The translations under genes were made by a program, and so were the position numbers. This document shows positions 14,295-22,365 of a DNA stretch of 38,368 nt, one piece after another. This DNA comes from an uncultured bacterium (lineage in GTDB: Bacteria; Verrucomicrobiota; Kiritimatiellia; CAIKKV01; CALHGX01): contig CALHGX010000064.1 of the NCBI GenBank assembly GCA_938031185.1, forward strand, positions 1-38,368, read 5' to 3'. Below the pieces are notes generated by a model that was not told where the DNA came from, ran no database searches, and worked only from the letters and a program-made list of their open reading frames with translations. Positions within the stretch are counted from its first letter, which is position 1. Every line of letters begins with the position of its first letter.

Positions 14295-16643
14295 ATGACT
14301 GAACGTTCGTCAGGGGGGGGAATTCTTGCCCGCCGGCTCCTGTTCGCCGCCGCTGTGGCGGCCGTTCTGGGCTCCATGGCATGGGCGGGACTGAGCCGCT
14401 GCCCGTATACCGCTTACGGCGATTCGTCGGTTGCCTTGCACAACGCGCAGCGAATCCGCGAGGGTTATCTCCGGCATAATGTCTCGGCTTTGCTCCAGCG
14501 CCTTCGCGGACAGCCGGCAACACCGCGCCAACTGAGCATTGAGGGCGGCCTGCCCGTGGTCCTCGCGGCTGTCGGTTTTTTCGGACGGCGCCTTCCCTTC
14601 CTCGTAAATGGCCTTGTGGTTCCCCTCATGCTGGCTGCCGTCATGGTCCTGGTCTGGGCGCTGGATGGAGACCGTCGGCGAGGGCGGCTGGCCGCTCTGT
14701 TCGCCCTGCTCTTCATCGCCCTCTCGCCATCCCTTATGGATTCGGTGGGCCAGTTGTGCAAACCCCTGCGCGACGCCCCTGCTCATGCGCTGGGGTTCGC
14801 AGGGCTCGCGGCCGCGGCGCTGGCACATCAAACGGGGCGATCCATCGGTTTGTTCCTGGGTGGTGCGTTGATCGGACTGTCGGCATGGTTCCGTCTGCCG
14901 AATGGCGCCTTCATTGTGCCCGCCGCCCTGTTCGCGATCAGCCGCCCCGGGCTGGTCCTCAAGGAACGCGGGCGAGTCTCCTTGGTTCTTGCCGCCGGCT
15001 TCGGCATTGGCCTGCTGCCGTTGCTGGCCCAAGCAGCGCTCGAGGGCCAAAGCCTGCCGAACGTCGGTCAAACCGAAATTTTGCTGCTGCGGACCGATAA
15101 GGCAAACCTCGCCTTGAAGGCGTCCATTCGCCGAGGGCTTCACCCCCTCAATTTCCGCCATCTGTTTCTACCTGTGACCCGGGCCGCTTTGTGGCAACTG
15201 CCGCTCTGGCTGCGCGCTTTGCTGCCGGTGGCCTTGGCGGTCGGGTTGATGCGTTGGCGGCGCTGCGCTTTGCTGTTGGCGGGGATCAGTTTGACGTTTC
15301 TCGGCCTCTATGGCTGCTATGACAAAGTGGTGATCCGTTACCTGGTTGTCGCGGTTTTACCCCTGGCTGCGTTGTCCGGTGTGTTCGTCGCGCGCGTTTT
15401 TCACAGCCTTCTCGGACTCGCGCACGACAACAAGAGGGCCCGCGTCGTCCACGCGGCCATGCTGACGGCTCTGGTGGCTTCCCTGACCGGCCTTTTTTTC
15501 AGACAGGCCGGCCGTCAGTGGGCTGAAAACGATCGCACGTGGCAAGACGCGCTGCGTTTTGGAAGGTGGTGCGCGGGGCAGCCCGACGGCACGCGCATCC
15601 TGTCAAACGACCTGACCCTGGCCACTTGGATGGAGGCCGTTTCCGATGGCCGGGTGAAGCGCGCCCGGTGGGCCTGGCGTCATGGCGGCCGTCTCCGCCA
15701 TATGCCGAAGGCGTTCAAACCGGAGTCCCCTCCACACCTCTTTGCGCTGTTGTCCGCTCCTGACGGGGCCGAGCGCGCTTCCTGGTGGTTGGAGGACTTG
15801 CAGAACCAATTCGACCTTACACCGCCCGTCCGGGTCATGAATCTTCCGTCTCTTGGCGCAGACCTCTTCATTCGCCGAATCCTCCCGCGCGCTCGCGACA
15901 AGGAGCTGCTGTTGCCGCCAGAGGCCGATCGGCTGTTTTTGCTGGCCCGCGAGTTGTCGGTAACCGGCCGCTGGCAGCGTGTCGTCGCCACGCACCCCGA
16001 CTGGTCCGTGCCGGCGGTCTTCGACCTGCAGGCGGGACCCCATGTGCTTGAACTTCCCGCGACGCAAGCATCACAAGCGCCGATCCATCTTCACTCCGAT
16101 GCTCCCTTGCCGTCCTTCCTGATCTGCCGTCCGCTGGATGGGACCGCCATTGTCCTTGATTTCCATTCCTATCGGCACTTCCCCGTCCTCTTCCATTGCG
16201 TTCAGGATGCCGCGCTTCATTGGCGGGGTTACTCGCTTTGGGAAAGAGATTGGGGCGGGGACGGCAACGAGGGGCACCGCAGCACGCCGCTTTTCTTCGT
16301 GCGAAACGGCAGCCGCTTCCGCATTCCTCGTTCGGAACGTTCCCTCGTTGTTCGGTTCACACTGGAAAGCGGAGACGATCAGCCCGCTGATCTCGAAGGC
16401 CTGATGCGCAGCGTGTGTTGCCGCATCGGTGAAACGGAGATTTTCCCCGAAAAAGAGTTTTCTCCTGTGCGCGAACTGCAAAGTTCCTCGCAAATGGAAT
16501 ACCGATTGCGCGCCACGTACTCGATAGAGTTGCCCGCAAGTTCGCCCGCAGCGGACATCGAACTGGTCATGCAAGAAACGAATGACAACCGCGTCCTCCT
16601 TGTGGAGATCGCCTTTGTCGAACCGTCCAAAGAAGACCGATAG
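14295..16643 (+). CDS. Large GT-C-like membrane protein with C-terminal soluble region
   Basis: 782 residues. The N-terminal half (about 12-400) has roughly ten hydrophobic segments. The first is followed by an acidic loop (YTAYGDSSVALHNAQ) of the kind seen in GT-C glycosyltransferases (PMT/ArnT-like), where a loop Asp is catalytic. The remaining 380 residues are largely non-membrane and beta-rich, probably periplasmic. I cannot name a family with certainty. Position at the head of a polysaccharide locus, 13 bp before a GT2 gene, suggests a lipid-linked sugar transferase or polymer-associated membrane protein. The start follows a good promoter by about 8 nt and has no clear ribosome binding site, so initiation may be nearly leaderless. 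Confidence 0.75.
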   Translation: MTERSSGGGILARRLLFAAAVAAVLGSMAWAGLSRCPYTAYGDSSVALHNAQRIREGYLRHNVSALLQRLRGQPATPRQLSIEGGLPVVLAAVGFFGRRLPFLVNGLVVPLMLAAVMVLVWALDGDRRRGRLAALFALLFIALSPSLMDSVGQLCKPLRDAPAHALGFAGLAAAALAHQTGRSIGLFLGGALIGLSAWFRLPNGAFIVPAALFAISRPGLVLKERGRVSLVLAAGFGIGLLPLLAQAALEGQSLPNVGQTEILLLRTDKANLALKASIRRGLHPLNFRHLFLPVTRAALWQLPLWLRALLPVALAVGLMRWRRCALLLAGISLTFLGLYGCYDKVVIRYLVVAVLPLAALSGVFVARVFHSLLGLAHDNKRARVVHAAMLTALVASLTGLFFRQAGRQWAENDRTWQDALRFGRWCAGQPDGTRILSNDLTLATWMEAVSDGRVKRARWAWRHGGRLRHMPKAFKPESPPHLFALLSAPDGAERASWWLEDLQNQFDLTPPVRVMNLPSLGADLFIRRILPRARDKELLLPPEADRLFLLARELSVTGRWQRVVATHPDWSVPAVFDLQAGPHVLELPATQASQAPIHLHSDAPLPSFLICRPLDGTAIVLDFHSYRHFPVLFHCVQDAALHWRGYSLWERDWGGDGNEGHRSTPLFFVRNGSRFRIPRSERSLVVRFTLESGDDQPADLEGLMRSVCCRIGETEIFPEKEFSPVRELQSSSQMEYRLRATYSIELPASSPAADIELVMQETNDNRVLLVEIAFVEPSKEDR

Positions 16644-16656
16644 AAAGACGCCCCCT

Positions 16657-17586
16657 ATGAATGCCACCTCAACACGGCCGCAACTGGGCATTATCGTGCC
16701 CGCCTTCAACGAATCCAAAGCCCTTGGCGGCGTAGTGGAAGCGCTACTGACCGCAAGGGGCGATCAACCTTGGGAAATCCTGGTTGTGGACGACGGTTCC
16801 ACCGACGGCACGAGCGACGCGTTACGCCCCTACGCCGACAAGATTCGCATCCTGCGTCACGCCTCCAACCGCGGCTATGGCGCCTCCCTCAAGACCGGCA
16901 TCATCGCCACACGGGCCCGCGACGTTTTATTCTTTGACGCCGACGGCCAGCATGACGCAGCCGATATTCCGGCCTTCGTCGAAGCGCTCAAGTCGCACGA
17001 ATGCGTCTTCGGCGTGCGGCCGCCCGGGGCCGGCATCCCCGTGGCGCGCCGACCGGGAAAATGGCTGCTGCACCGGCTCTGCGAGTTTCTGGCCAACCGC
17101 CGGATTCCCGACATCAACTGCGGGTTCCGTGCCGGGCGGCGCCGCCTGTACATGCGCATGCTCGATCTGCTGCCCGACGGTTTTTCTTTCTCCATGACCT
17201 CCTTGCTTTACGTGCTGAAAAGCCGTTTTTCGTTTGTCTTCATCCCCATCCGCGCCCATCACCGGCTCGGCACCAGCAGCGTGCGTATCGTCCGCGACGG
17301 TCTTCGCACTTCGTTCCTCGCTTTGCGGCTGATCATGCTCTTCGATCCCCTGCGCGCACTCGGTTATCCTGCCATCCTTCTGATCCTTATCGGCGCCTCC
17401 TATCAGACTTACATCCTTTACGCCACCCGCTTGCGCATCGTCGGCGGCGCCATTCTGACGATTCTCTCCGGCATGATGCTTTTCCTCTTTGCGTTGCTGG
17501 GTGATCAGGTCGCTTCCCTTCGCAAGGAGCTCAGCTCTCACTACAGCCTCCTCCTGGAGGATAGCGAAGAAGAGGATGGCGCATGA
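16657..17586 (+). CDS. Family 2 glycosyltransferase (DPM1/polyprenyl-phosphate type), membrane anchored
   Basis: 309 residues. The GT-A domain begins GIIVPAFNESKALGGVVEAL, with EILVVDDGSTDGT, the DxD-type FFDADGQHD and the acceptor-side INCGFRAGRR. Two C-terminal hydrophobic segments (about 230-260 and 270-295) anchor it in the membrane. This layout fits enzymes that load a sugar onto undecaprenyl phosphate, a donor used by GT-C proteins such as the one encoded just upstream, which strengthens the pairing. ATG at 16657 is chosen because homology starts there; the frame upstream overlaps the preceding gene. Its stop overlaps the next ATG (ATGA at 17583-17586). Confidence 0.9.
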   Translation: MNATSTRPQLGIIVPAFNESKALGGVVEALLTARGDQPWEILVVDDGSTDGTSDALRPYADKIRILRHASNRGYGASLKTGIIATRARDVLFFDADGQHDAADIPAFVEALKSHECVFGVRPPGAGIPVARRPGKWLLHRLCEFLANRRIPDINCGFRAGRRRLYMRMLDLLPDGFSFSMTSLLYVLKSRFSFVFIPIRAHHRLGTSSVRIVRDGLRTSFLALRLIMLFDPLRALGYPAILLILIGASYQTYILYATRLRIVGGAILTILSGMMLFLFALLGDQVASLRKELSSHYSLLLEDSEEEDGA

Positions 17587-18770
17587 CAAACTCCACGGGC
17601 GCGCCCGCCGTCCGCTCGCCCAAAAATCTGCTGGCGATCTGCCATGGATTCCCGCCCTATTACGGCGGGGCGGAGCATGTCGCGTTCTACCTGGCCCGTG
17701 AAGCTGCCGCGGCTGGCTGGAATGTCTCCGCCCTCACGTCGGACATCGGCGGTCGCCTGCCGGCCAGCGAGCTGATGGAAGGCGGGGTGCGTGTGCTGCG
17801 CCTCCGCTCGCCCAAGCGCAAATGGACTCGCCATAACGTGCTGGAACTGGCCGCTTTCCAATGGCAAGCCATCCGACACATGCGCCGCTGGCAGCCGCTC
17901 ATCATGCCAGACTGCACGTTGGCGCATTTCAGCGTTCCAGCCGGTGAGATCGCCCGTCGCCTGAAACGGCGCGCCGGCGTTCCCTACGCGGTGGTGCTGC
18001 ACGGCTCCGATGTGCCCGGCTACCAATCGAGGCGATTCGGCTGGATTTATCCGCTTTTGCGCCCTCACGTTCGCCGCGTCTGGCGCGAGGCGCAGGCCGT
18101 CATCGCCGTCAGCGCCGGTCTGCGCGACCTGGCGCTTTCGGTCTGGCCGGACGGCCGTATTCACGTTATTGAAAACGGGGTGGACACACAGCGGTTTCAT
18201 CCCGCCGAAGCGTCCGCCCCTACCGGTCCCCTGCGCCTGATGTCAACGGCGCAACTGATCGAACGCAAGGGGCTTCATCATCTGCTCGAGGCACTGGCCC
18301 TCCTGACGCCGCAGGAACAATCCTCGCTGCGGCTTGACGTTTACGGAACAGGGCCATGGGCGGATTTCCTGCAAGAAAGAGCGCACCGTCTCGGCCTAGA
18401 TGGGATCGCCAGCTTTCGCGGACTGGTTTCGCCAGAGCCGTTGGCGGAGACCCTGCGCACAGCAGATGTGTTTGTGCTGCCATCCCTTCAGGAAGGCCTG
18501 CCGCTTGCGCTCTTGGAAGCGATGGCGTCCGGGCTGGCCGTGCTGGCCACTCGCGTGGGCGGCATTCCGTCGGTCATTCAGCATGGGGACAACGGCTGGC
18601 TGGTTCCGCCGGGTGATCCCTCTGCCCTCGCCGAAGCACTCCGCATCTTGACCGCGCAGCCCAACCTGCGGCGTCGGTTGGGTATGGCTGCCCGCCGGAC
18701 AGCGGAGGCCCATGCATGGGCGGCCGTCTGGCGGCGGTACGAAGCCCTCTTGCGGCCCGCCGGCGCGTAG
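17583..18770 (+). CDS. Family 4 glycosyltransferase
   Basis: 395 residues with a GT-B fold. The N-terminal acceptor domain has CHGFPPYYGGAEHVAFYLA, the nucleotide-sugar side starts STAQLIERKGLHHLLEAL, and the E-x7-E motif is in SLQEGLPLALLEAMASG. It should be a retaining transferase adding a sugar to a lipid-linked oligosaccharide on the cytoplasmic side of the inner membrane. ATGA overlap with the GT2 gene and GAAGAAGAGGA upstream show translational coupling. Sugar specificity is not predictable. It is followed by a 302-bp gap, so it ends the first sub-operon. Confidence 0.92.
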   Translation: MTNSTGAPAVRSPKNLLAICHGFPPYYGGAEHVAFYLAREAAAAGWNVSALTSDIGGRLPASELMEGGVRVLRLRSPKRKWTRHNVLELAAFQWQAIRHMRRWQPLIMPDCTLAHFSVPAGEIARRLKRRAGVPYAVVLHGSDVPGYQSRRFGWIYPLLRPHVRRVWREAQAVIAVSAGLRDLALSVWPDGRIHVIENGVDTQRFHPAEASAPTGPLRLMSTAQLIERKGLHHLLEALALLTPQEQSSLRLDVYGTGPWADFLQERAHRLGLDGIASFRGLVSPEPLAETLRTADVFVLPSLQEGLPLALLEAMASGLAVLATRVGGIPSVIQHGDNGWLVPPGDPSALAEALRILTAQPNLRRRLGMAARRTAEAHAWAAVWRRYEALLRPAGA

Positions 18771-19072
18771 GTTTTTGCCGCGCCCTTACTCGCGGGGCAC
18801 GCCACCGACGCTCATGCGCTCTCAAGACGCGGGAAAGCCCCGCGGCGGCGCCATCGCCAGACCCTCCGGGGAGCGATCGCGCGGTCGGGCGGCGCAAGCC
18901 GAGAAGTAACGCCCCCCTAATCGTTGTCAAACCCTAGGCGCGTTTTCTTCCCACTATTCGCGTCATGGAAGCGCCATGGGGCTGAAGCGCAAAAGGGCGC
19001 AGCCAGGATGCTTCCGCTGGAGTTGCCAGGCGCGGATGCTTGGATGTGACAATATGGAGGACAGAAGCGACC
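18771..19072. other. 302-bp gap with three consecutive hairpin-forming segments
   Basis: No coding sequence is convincing here. The right half holds potential stem-loops in a row: CATGG-aagcg-CCATG (18964-18978), GGCTG..CGC-aaaagg-GCG..CAGCC (18980-19004) and CCAG-n10-CTGG (19003-19020). The octamer GGATGCTT occurs twice (19006-19013 and 19034-19041). These would lie in the 5' leader of the export gene that follows. No good sigma70 promoter and no rho-independent terminator with a T-run were found. It matches no riboswitch I recognise. Confidence 0.4.
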
Positions 19073-20245
19073 GTGAAAACACATGATCGGGGGAGAAAAC
19101 GGGACCTGCTTCGCGCCATCATCTGCCTTTCGGCGGCCCTTGGGTTGACGCTTTGCTCTTCTTGCAGCACACCGCCGGCGCCGGACGATGGGCTTGTGGG
19201 AATCATCTATCATACGGCCGTGCGGCCTGACGCCGTCAGCATGATCAAACAGCAGCAGGACGGCGGCGAAACTACATTGCAAGCGCAAACCAGCGGCATC
19301 GGGTCGCCCACCACATCCCCCGCCGATCACGCGGACATGGCCGCCAATGGTCCCGGCTATGAACCGCCGGCGTACCGAATCTCTCCGGGCGATGTCCTGG
19401 CCGTTTCGTATTTCGCTCGCCCGCCGTCTGAAATGAACGAATACCTCTTGGAAAGTCAGGACGTACTGAGCATTTCCATCGCGGGCCAGGAGCCGTACGG
19501 CGCCGACGTGACTGTGCGCCCCGACGGCTGCATCTCGTTTTTTCAGATCGGCGAGCTGCGTGTGCGCGGGCTGACCGTGGCCCAGGTGCGCGCTGAAATT
19601 GCCGCGCGCATGGCCAGAGTGATGCCGGGAGCTGACGTTACGGTGATTCTGAAGGAAGCGAACGGATTAGCCCGAGACTTTCTGAACACCCTGCGGAGCG
19701 CTGACCAAGGCTCCACGCGGGTCATCCAAGTCCGGCACGATGGGTCCGTTACATTCCCCCTCGTGGGAGAGGCGAGGGCCATGGGCAAAACCCTGTCTGA
19801 ACTGTCCCGCGAAATCGAGGCGCGCTACGACGAAATCTTTCGCGGCGGCATTTCTGTGGCTCTCAACCTGAACTCCAGCGCGGACGGGAATATTGCCGTT
19901 CTGGGAGAGGTGCGCAATCCTGGGCGTTACACGATCAGCAACCCGATCAGTCCCTTCTTTGCCCTGGCGATGGCCGGCGGCGCCCTGGACACCGCCAAGA
20001 AATCGCAGGTCGTGGTGGTGAAACGCCAACCCGGCGGCCGCGTGGCGTGGTATGCGGTCAATCTGGACTTGGACTCCGGCAGGCCGCTGGGGCCGGAAAT
20101 CGCCCTCGCGCCGCAGGATATGTTGTTGGTGCCTAAGACCGGCATCGCGAACCTGAATGTCTTTGTGGATCAATACATCCGCCGGTTGATGCCCATGGGC
20201 GCCAGCTACAGCACGGACAATTGGACCTTCTGGGGCCCCAAGTAA
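19073..20245 (+). CDS. Wza-like polysaccharide export protein (outer-membrane lipoprotein type)
   Basis: 390 residues. A hydrophobic signal ends in a Cys-rich stretch (LTLCSSCSTPP) that could be a lipoprotein signal, although the lipobox is atypical. A polysaccharide-export domain follows, with YRISPGDVLAVSYF and VTVRPDGCISFFQIGELRVRG. A second DGSVTFPLVGEA block precedes an SLBB-type domain (AVLGEVRNPGRYTI). The family forms the octameric outer-membrane channel for capsule or EPS. The domain is unusual in having an insertion with a second DVLSISI repeat (about 115-125). I chose GTG at 19073 (GGAGG 12 nt upstream); TTG at 19040 is possible. It is followed after 15 bp by the co-polymerase gene. 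Confidence 0.88.
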   Translation: MKTHDRGRKRDLLRAIICLSAALGLTLCSSCSTPPAPDDGLVGIIYHTAVRPDAVSMIKQQQDGGETTLQAQTSGIGSPTTSPADHADMAANGPGYEPPAYRISPGDVLAVSYFARPPSEMNEYLLESQDVLSISIAGQEPYGADVTVRPDGCISFFQIGELRVRGLTVAQVRAEIAARMARVMPGADVTVILKEANGLARDFLNTLRSADQGSTRVIQVRHDGSVTFPLVGEARAMGKTLSELSREIEARYDEIFRGGISVALNLNSSADGNIAVLGEVRNPGRYTISNPISPFFALAMAGGALDTAKKSQVVVVKRQPGGRVAWYAVNLDLDSGRPLGPEIALAPQDMLLVPKTGIANLNVFVDQYIRRLMPMGASYSTDNWTFWGPK

Positions 20246-20260
20246 GAAGAGGAGATGCGC

Positions 20261-22312
20261 ATGACTTCGCATGATGACCTGCTCAAGCGAGCGCTGCGGC
20301 TTTTGCCCTACTACCGCGGACCGATTTGGTGGATCACTTCAAGAGTGGCGATTCTGACAGTCATTGCGTCAGCTTTAGGGCTGGCGCTGAACCCGAAATA
20401 CGTCGCCAGAACAAAGCTAACGCTGCTGCCGACGCGCAGCGAAATCGGCTTTGCCGCGCAGCGGCCCGAGGCGTGGGGCCTGAGCCCCGCCGTCATGCTC
20501 GGACAAACGCACGCCGAGGCGTTGATGAGCCGCACGCTCGCGGAAGAGGTGGCCCGCGCCCTGCAAAGCGACAAAGCCGCAAAGGCTGAAAACGGCGGCA
20601 TCATGGGCGGCCTGCGGCGATGGGTCGTGGCCCCCCTAGTGGGCGGTTTTCACCGCACGGTCACGCTGCTGAACACTGGCCGATGGGAAACACCGAACCC
20701 CCTGCAGTCGCTGACGCAGGCAATCCAGGGGCGAACCCGGGTTCAGCATCTGCCGGGGTCCTTCGTTTTTCAGGTCGCGGTGACGTGGGACAACCCGGCA
20801 ACGGCCGCTCGAATCGCCAATTTGCTCACGGAGCGTTATGTCGAGATGACGCTGCGCGCGAGCCGGGAAGAAATGCGGACCACGCGCGAGTACATCGAAT
20901 CTCGGATCCAGGAGGTCGAAACCGCGCTGGAAAACTTGCAGACCAAGATCAAGGACTACCGCACGACGCAACAAATCTATTCTACGGCGTACAACACATC
21001 GGGAGACACCGATCTAGGGTTGCAGGAGTTATCGGAGTCCATGCGCCTGCTGAATGCCGCGCGTGTTGACTGGGCTCAGTTGAGCACGCGGCTGGATGTG
21101 CTCAAGGGCTACCACACGCCCGCGGCGCTAGCAGCCGTGGAGGCGGAACGCAGCGGGCTCAAGGCCCGTCAGGATGCCCTGGAGAAGGTCATCAACGAGC
21201 AGCTTGCCAGGCTGGACAGCTTGCCCGCCAAGGAAGCCGGACTGCTCGATCTGTACCGCGAACGAATGATTCAGGAGCGAGCCCTGACAGGATTGCAGGA
21301 TCGTCTGTTGGATACCAAGGTGGCTGAAGCGGCCCAGCTCAGCGCCGGGCGGGTGATTGATCCGGCGATCCCTCCAGTCTATCCGGAGCGGCCGCTCCTG
21401 CTGAAGAACACCGCGGCGTCCGTCCTCGTTGGTCTGATTCTTTCGGTCGGATTCGTGCTGCTGGCCGAAGCCCGGCGCGCCGGGCTCCGGAGCCGCGAAG
21501 ACCTCGGCTCCGAAAGCCGCGCCCTGCTCGGTGTCGTCCCCGCCGTGGTCGCCGGAAACCATGACAATCCTGACGCAGAAGGGAGCGGCAAGATAGCCGA
21601 GTTCTTCCGAAGCGTCTTGCACGGCCGCTTGGGCACCGTCGCGCATCGGCGCACCGTCAAACGGCATCTGGAGTACCTGTTCCTCCGCTTGGCGGAGAAT
21701 GCCCGCTCCCAAGTTTGCCTCTTCGTCAGCCTCAATGGCGGCGAAGGCAAGACCTTCCTCATTGAGCAACTCGCGCGGCTGGCCCGGGAAGCGGGGCGAA
21801 AGGTTCTGCTGGTTGACGCCAACCTGGCCTCTCCGGCCCTGCATGTGGCGTTTGGCAAGCCGCCAGCCGCCGGCCTGACGGACGTGCTCTCCGGCCATGC
21901 AACGGCCCGGGACATCATCGTATCGGCGAGCGAGAGCGTGGATTTGATCTGCGCGGGCAAAACGAGCCTCAACGGTCAGGCGCGGTGGGATCTGCCGGCC
22001 TGCAAAGAACAACTGACAGGCCTCGCGGCAGGATATGATCTCGTTTTGATGGACTCCGCGGCGCTGCGCCAAAGCCCCTCAACCGGCCGCTTGCTTCCGC
22101 TAGCAGACCGGGTGGTGTGCATATTGGACGCCACCTCGTCCACGCGGGACGACCTGGACGCGGTACAGAGCTTCCTGCGCGGCCGCGCCAATCCGGCTGA
22201 ATTCGTGATCAACAAAGTGCTTTGCAGAGCCGACCACATGTTCATGGACAGCGGAGCTCCGGATCGCAAGCACGCAGCGATCCACACCGCGGCCGCCCAT
22301 GCGTCCCGCTGA
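20261..22312 (+). CDS. Wzz/Wzc-like polysaccharide co-polymerase with degenerate BY-kinase domain
   Basis: 683 residues. A membrane segment near 25-48, a long periplasmic coiled-coil region and a second membrane segment (about 384-404, preceded by the proline-rich PPVYPERPLL) make a Wzz-type chain-length regulator. It is fused to a cytoplasmic P-loop domain. Walker A is SLNGGEGKTFL (about 490-500), where Wzc-like kinases have a PGEGKS/T core. Walker A' reads LLVDANLASP instead of DxDLRRP, losing the second Asp and the Arg. The C-terminus has no tyrosine cluster. It may bind nucleotide but is unlikely to autophosphorylate like Wzc. ATG at 20261 is chosen over 20255 because GGAG then lies six bases upstream. 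Confidence 0.88.
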   Translation: MTSHDDLLKRALRLLPYYRGPIWWITSRVAILTVIASALGLALNPKYVARTKLTLLPTRSEIGFAAQRPEAWGLSPAVMLGQTHAEALMSRTLAEEVARALQSDKAAKAENGGIMGGLRRWVVAPLVGGFHRTVTLLNTGRWETPNPLQSLTQAIQGRTRVQHLPGSFVFQVAVTWDNPATAARIANLLTERYVEMTLRASREEMRTTREYIESRIQEVETALENLQTKIKDYRTTQQIYSTAYNTSGDTDLGLQELSESMRLLNAARVDWAQLSTRLDVLKGYHTPAALAAVEAERSGLKARQDALEKVINEQLARLDSLPAKEAGLLDLYRERMIQERALTGLQDRLLDTKVAEAAQLSAGRVIDPAIPPVYPERPLLLKNTAASVLVGLILSVGFVLLAEARRAGLRSREDLGSESRALLGVVPAVVAGNHDNPDAEGSGKIAEFFRSVLHGRLGTVAHRRTVKRHLEYLFLRLAENARSQVCLFVSLNGGEGKTFLIEQLARLAREAGRKVLLVDANLASPALHVAFGKPPAAGLTDVLSGHATARDIIVSASESVDLICAGKTSLNGQARWDLPACKEQLTGLAAGYDLVLMDSAALRQSPSTGRLLPLADRVVCILDATSSTRDDLDAVQSFLRGRANPAEFVINKVLCRADHMFMDSGAPDRKHAAIHTAAAHASR

Positions 22313-22365
22313 TGTCGAGGGCCACCGTTCACACCGTGGGAACGGAATGAGAAGGATCGCCGAAC

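Noticed and set aside
19023-19053. Promoter TTGCCA/GACAAT before the Wza-like gene
   Set aside because: The spacer is 19 bp and the start point would fall at or beyond the ribosome binding site.
18960-19072. c-di-GMP (GEMM) riboswitch before the export genes
   Set aside because: Hairpins are present, but the conserved GEMM sequence elements could not be matched.
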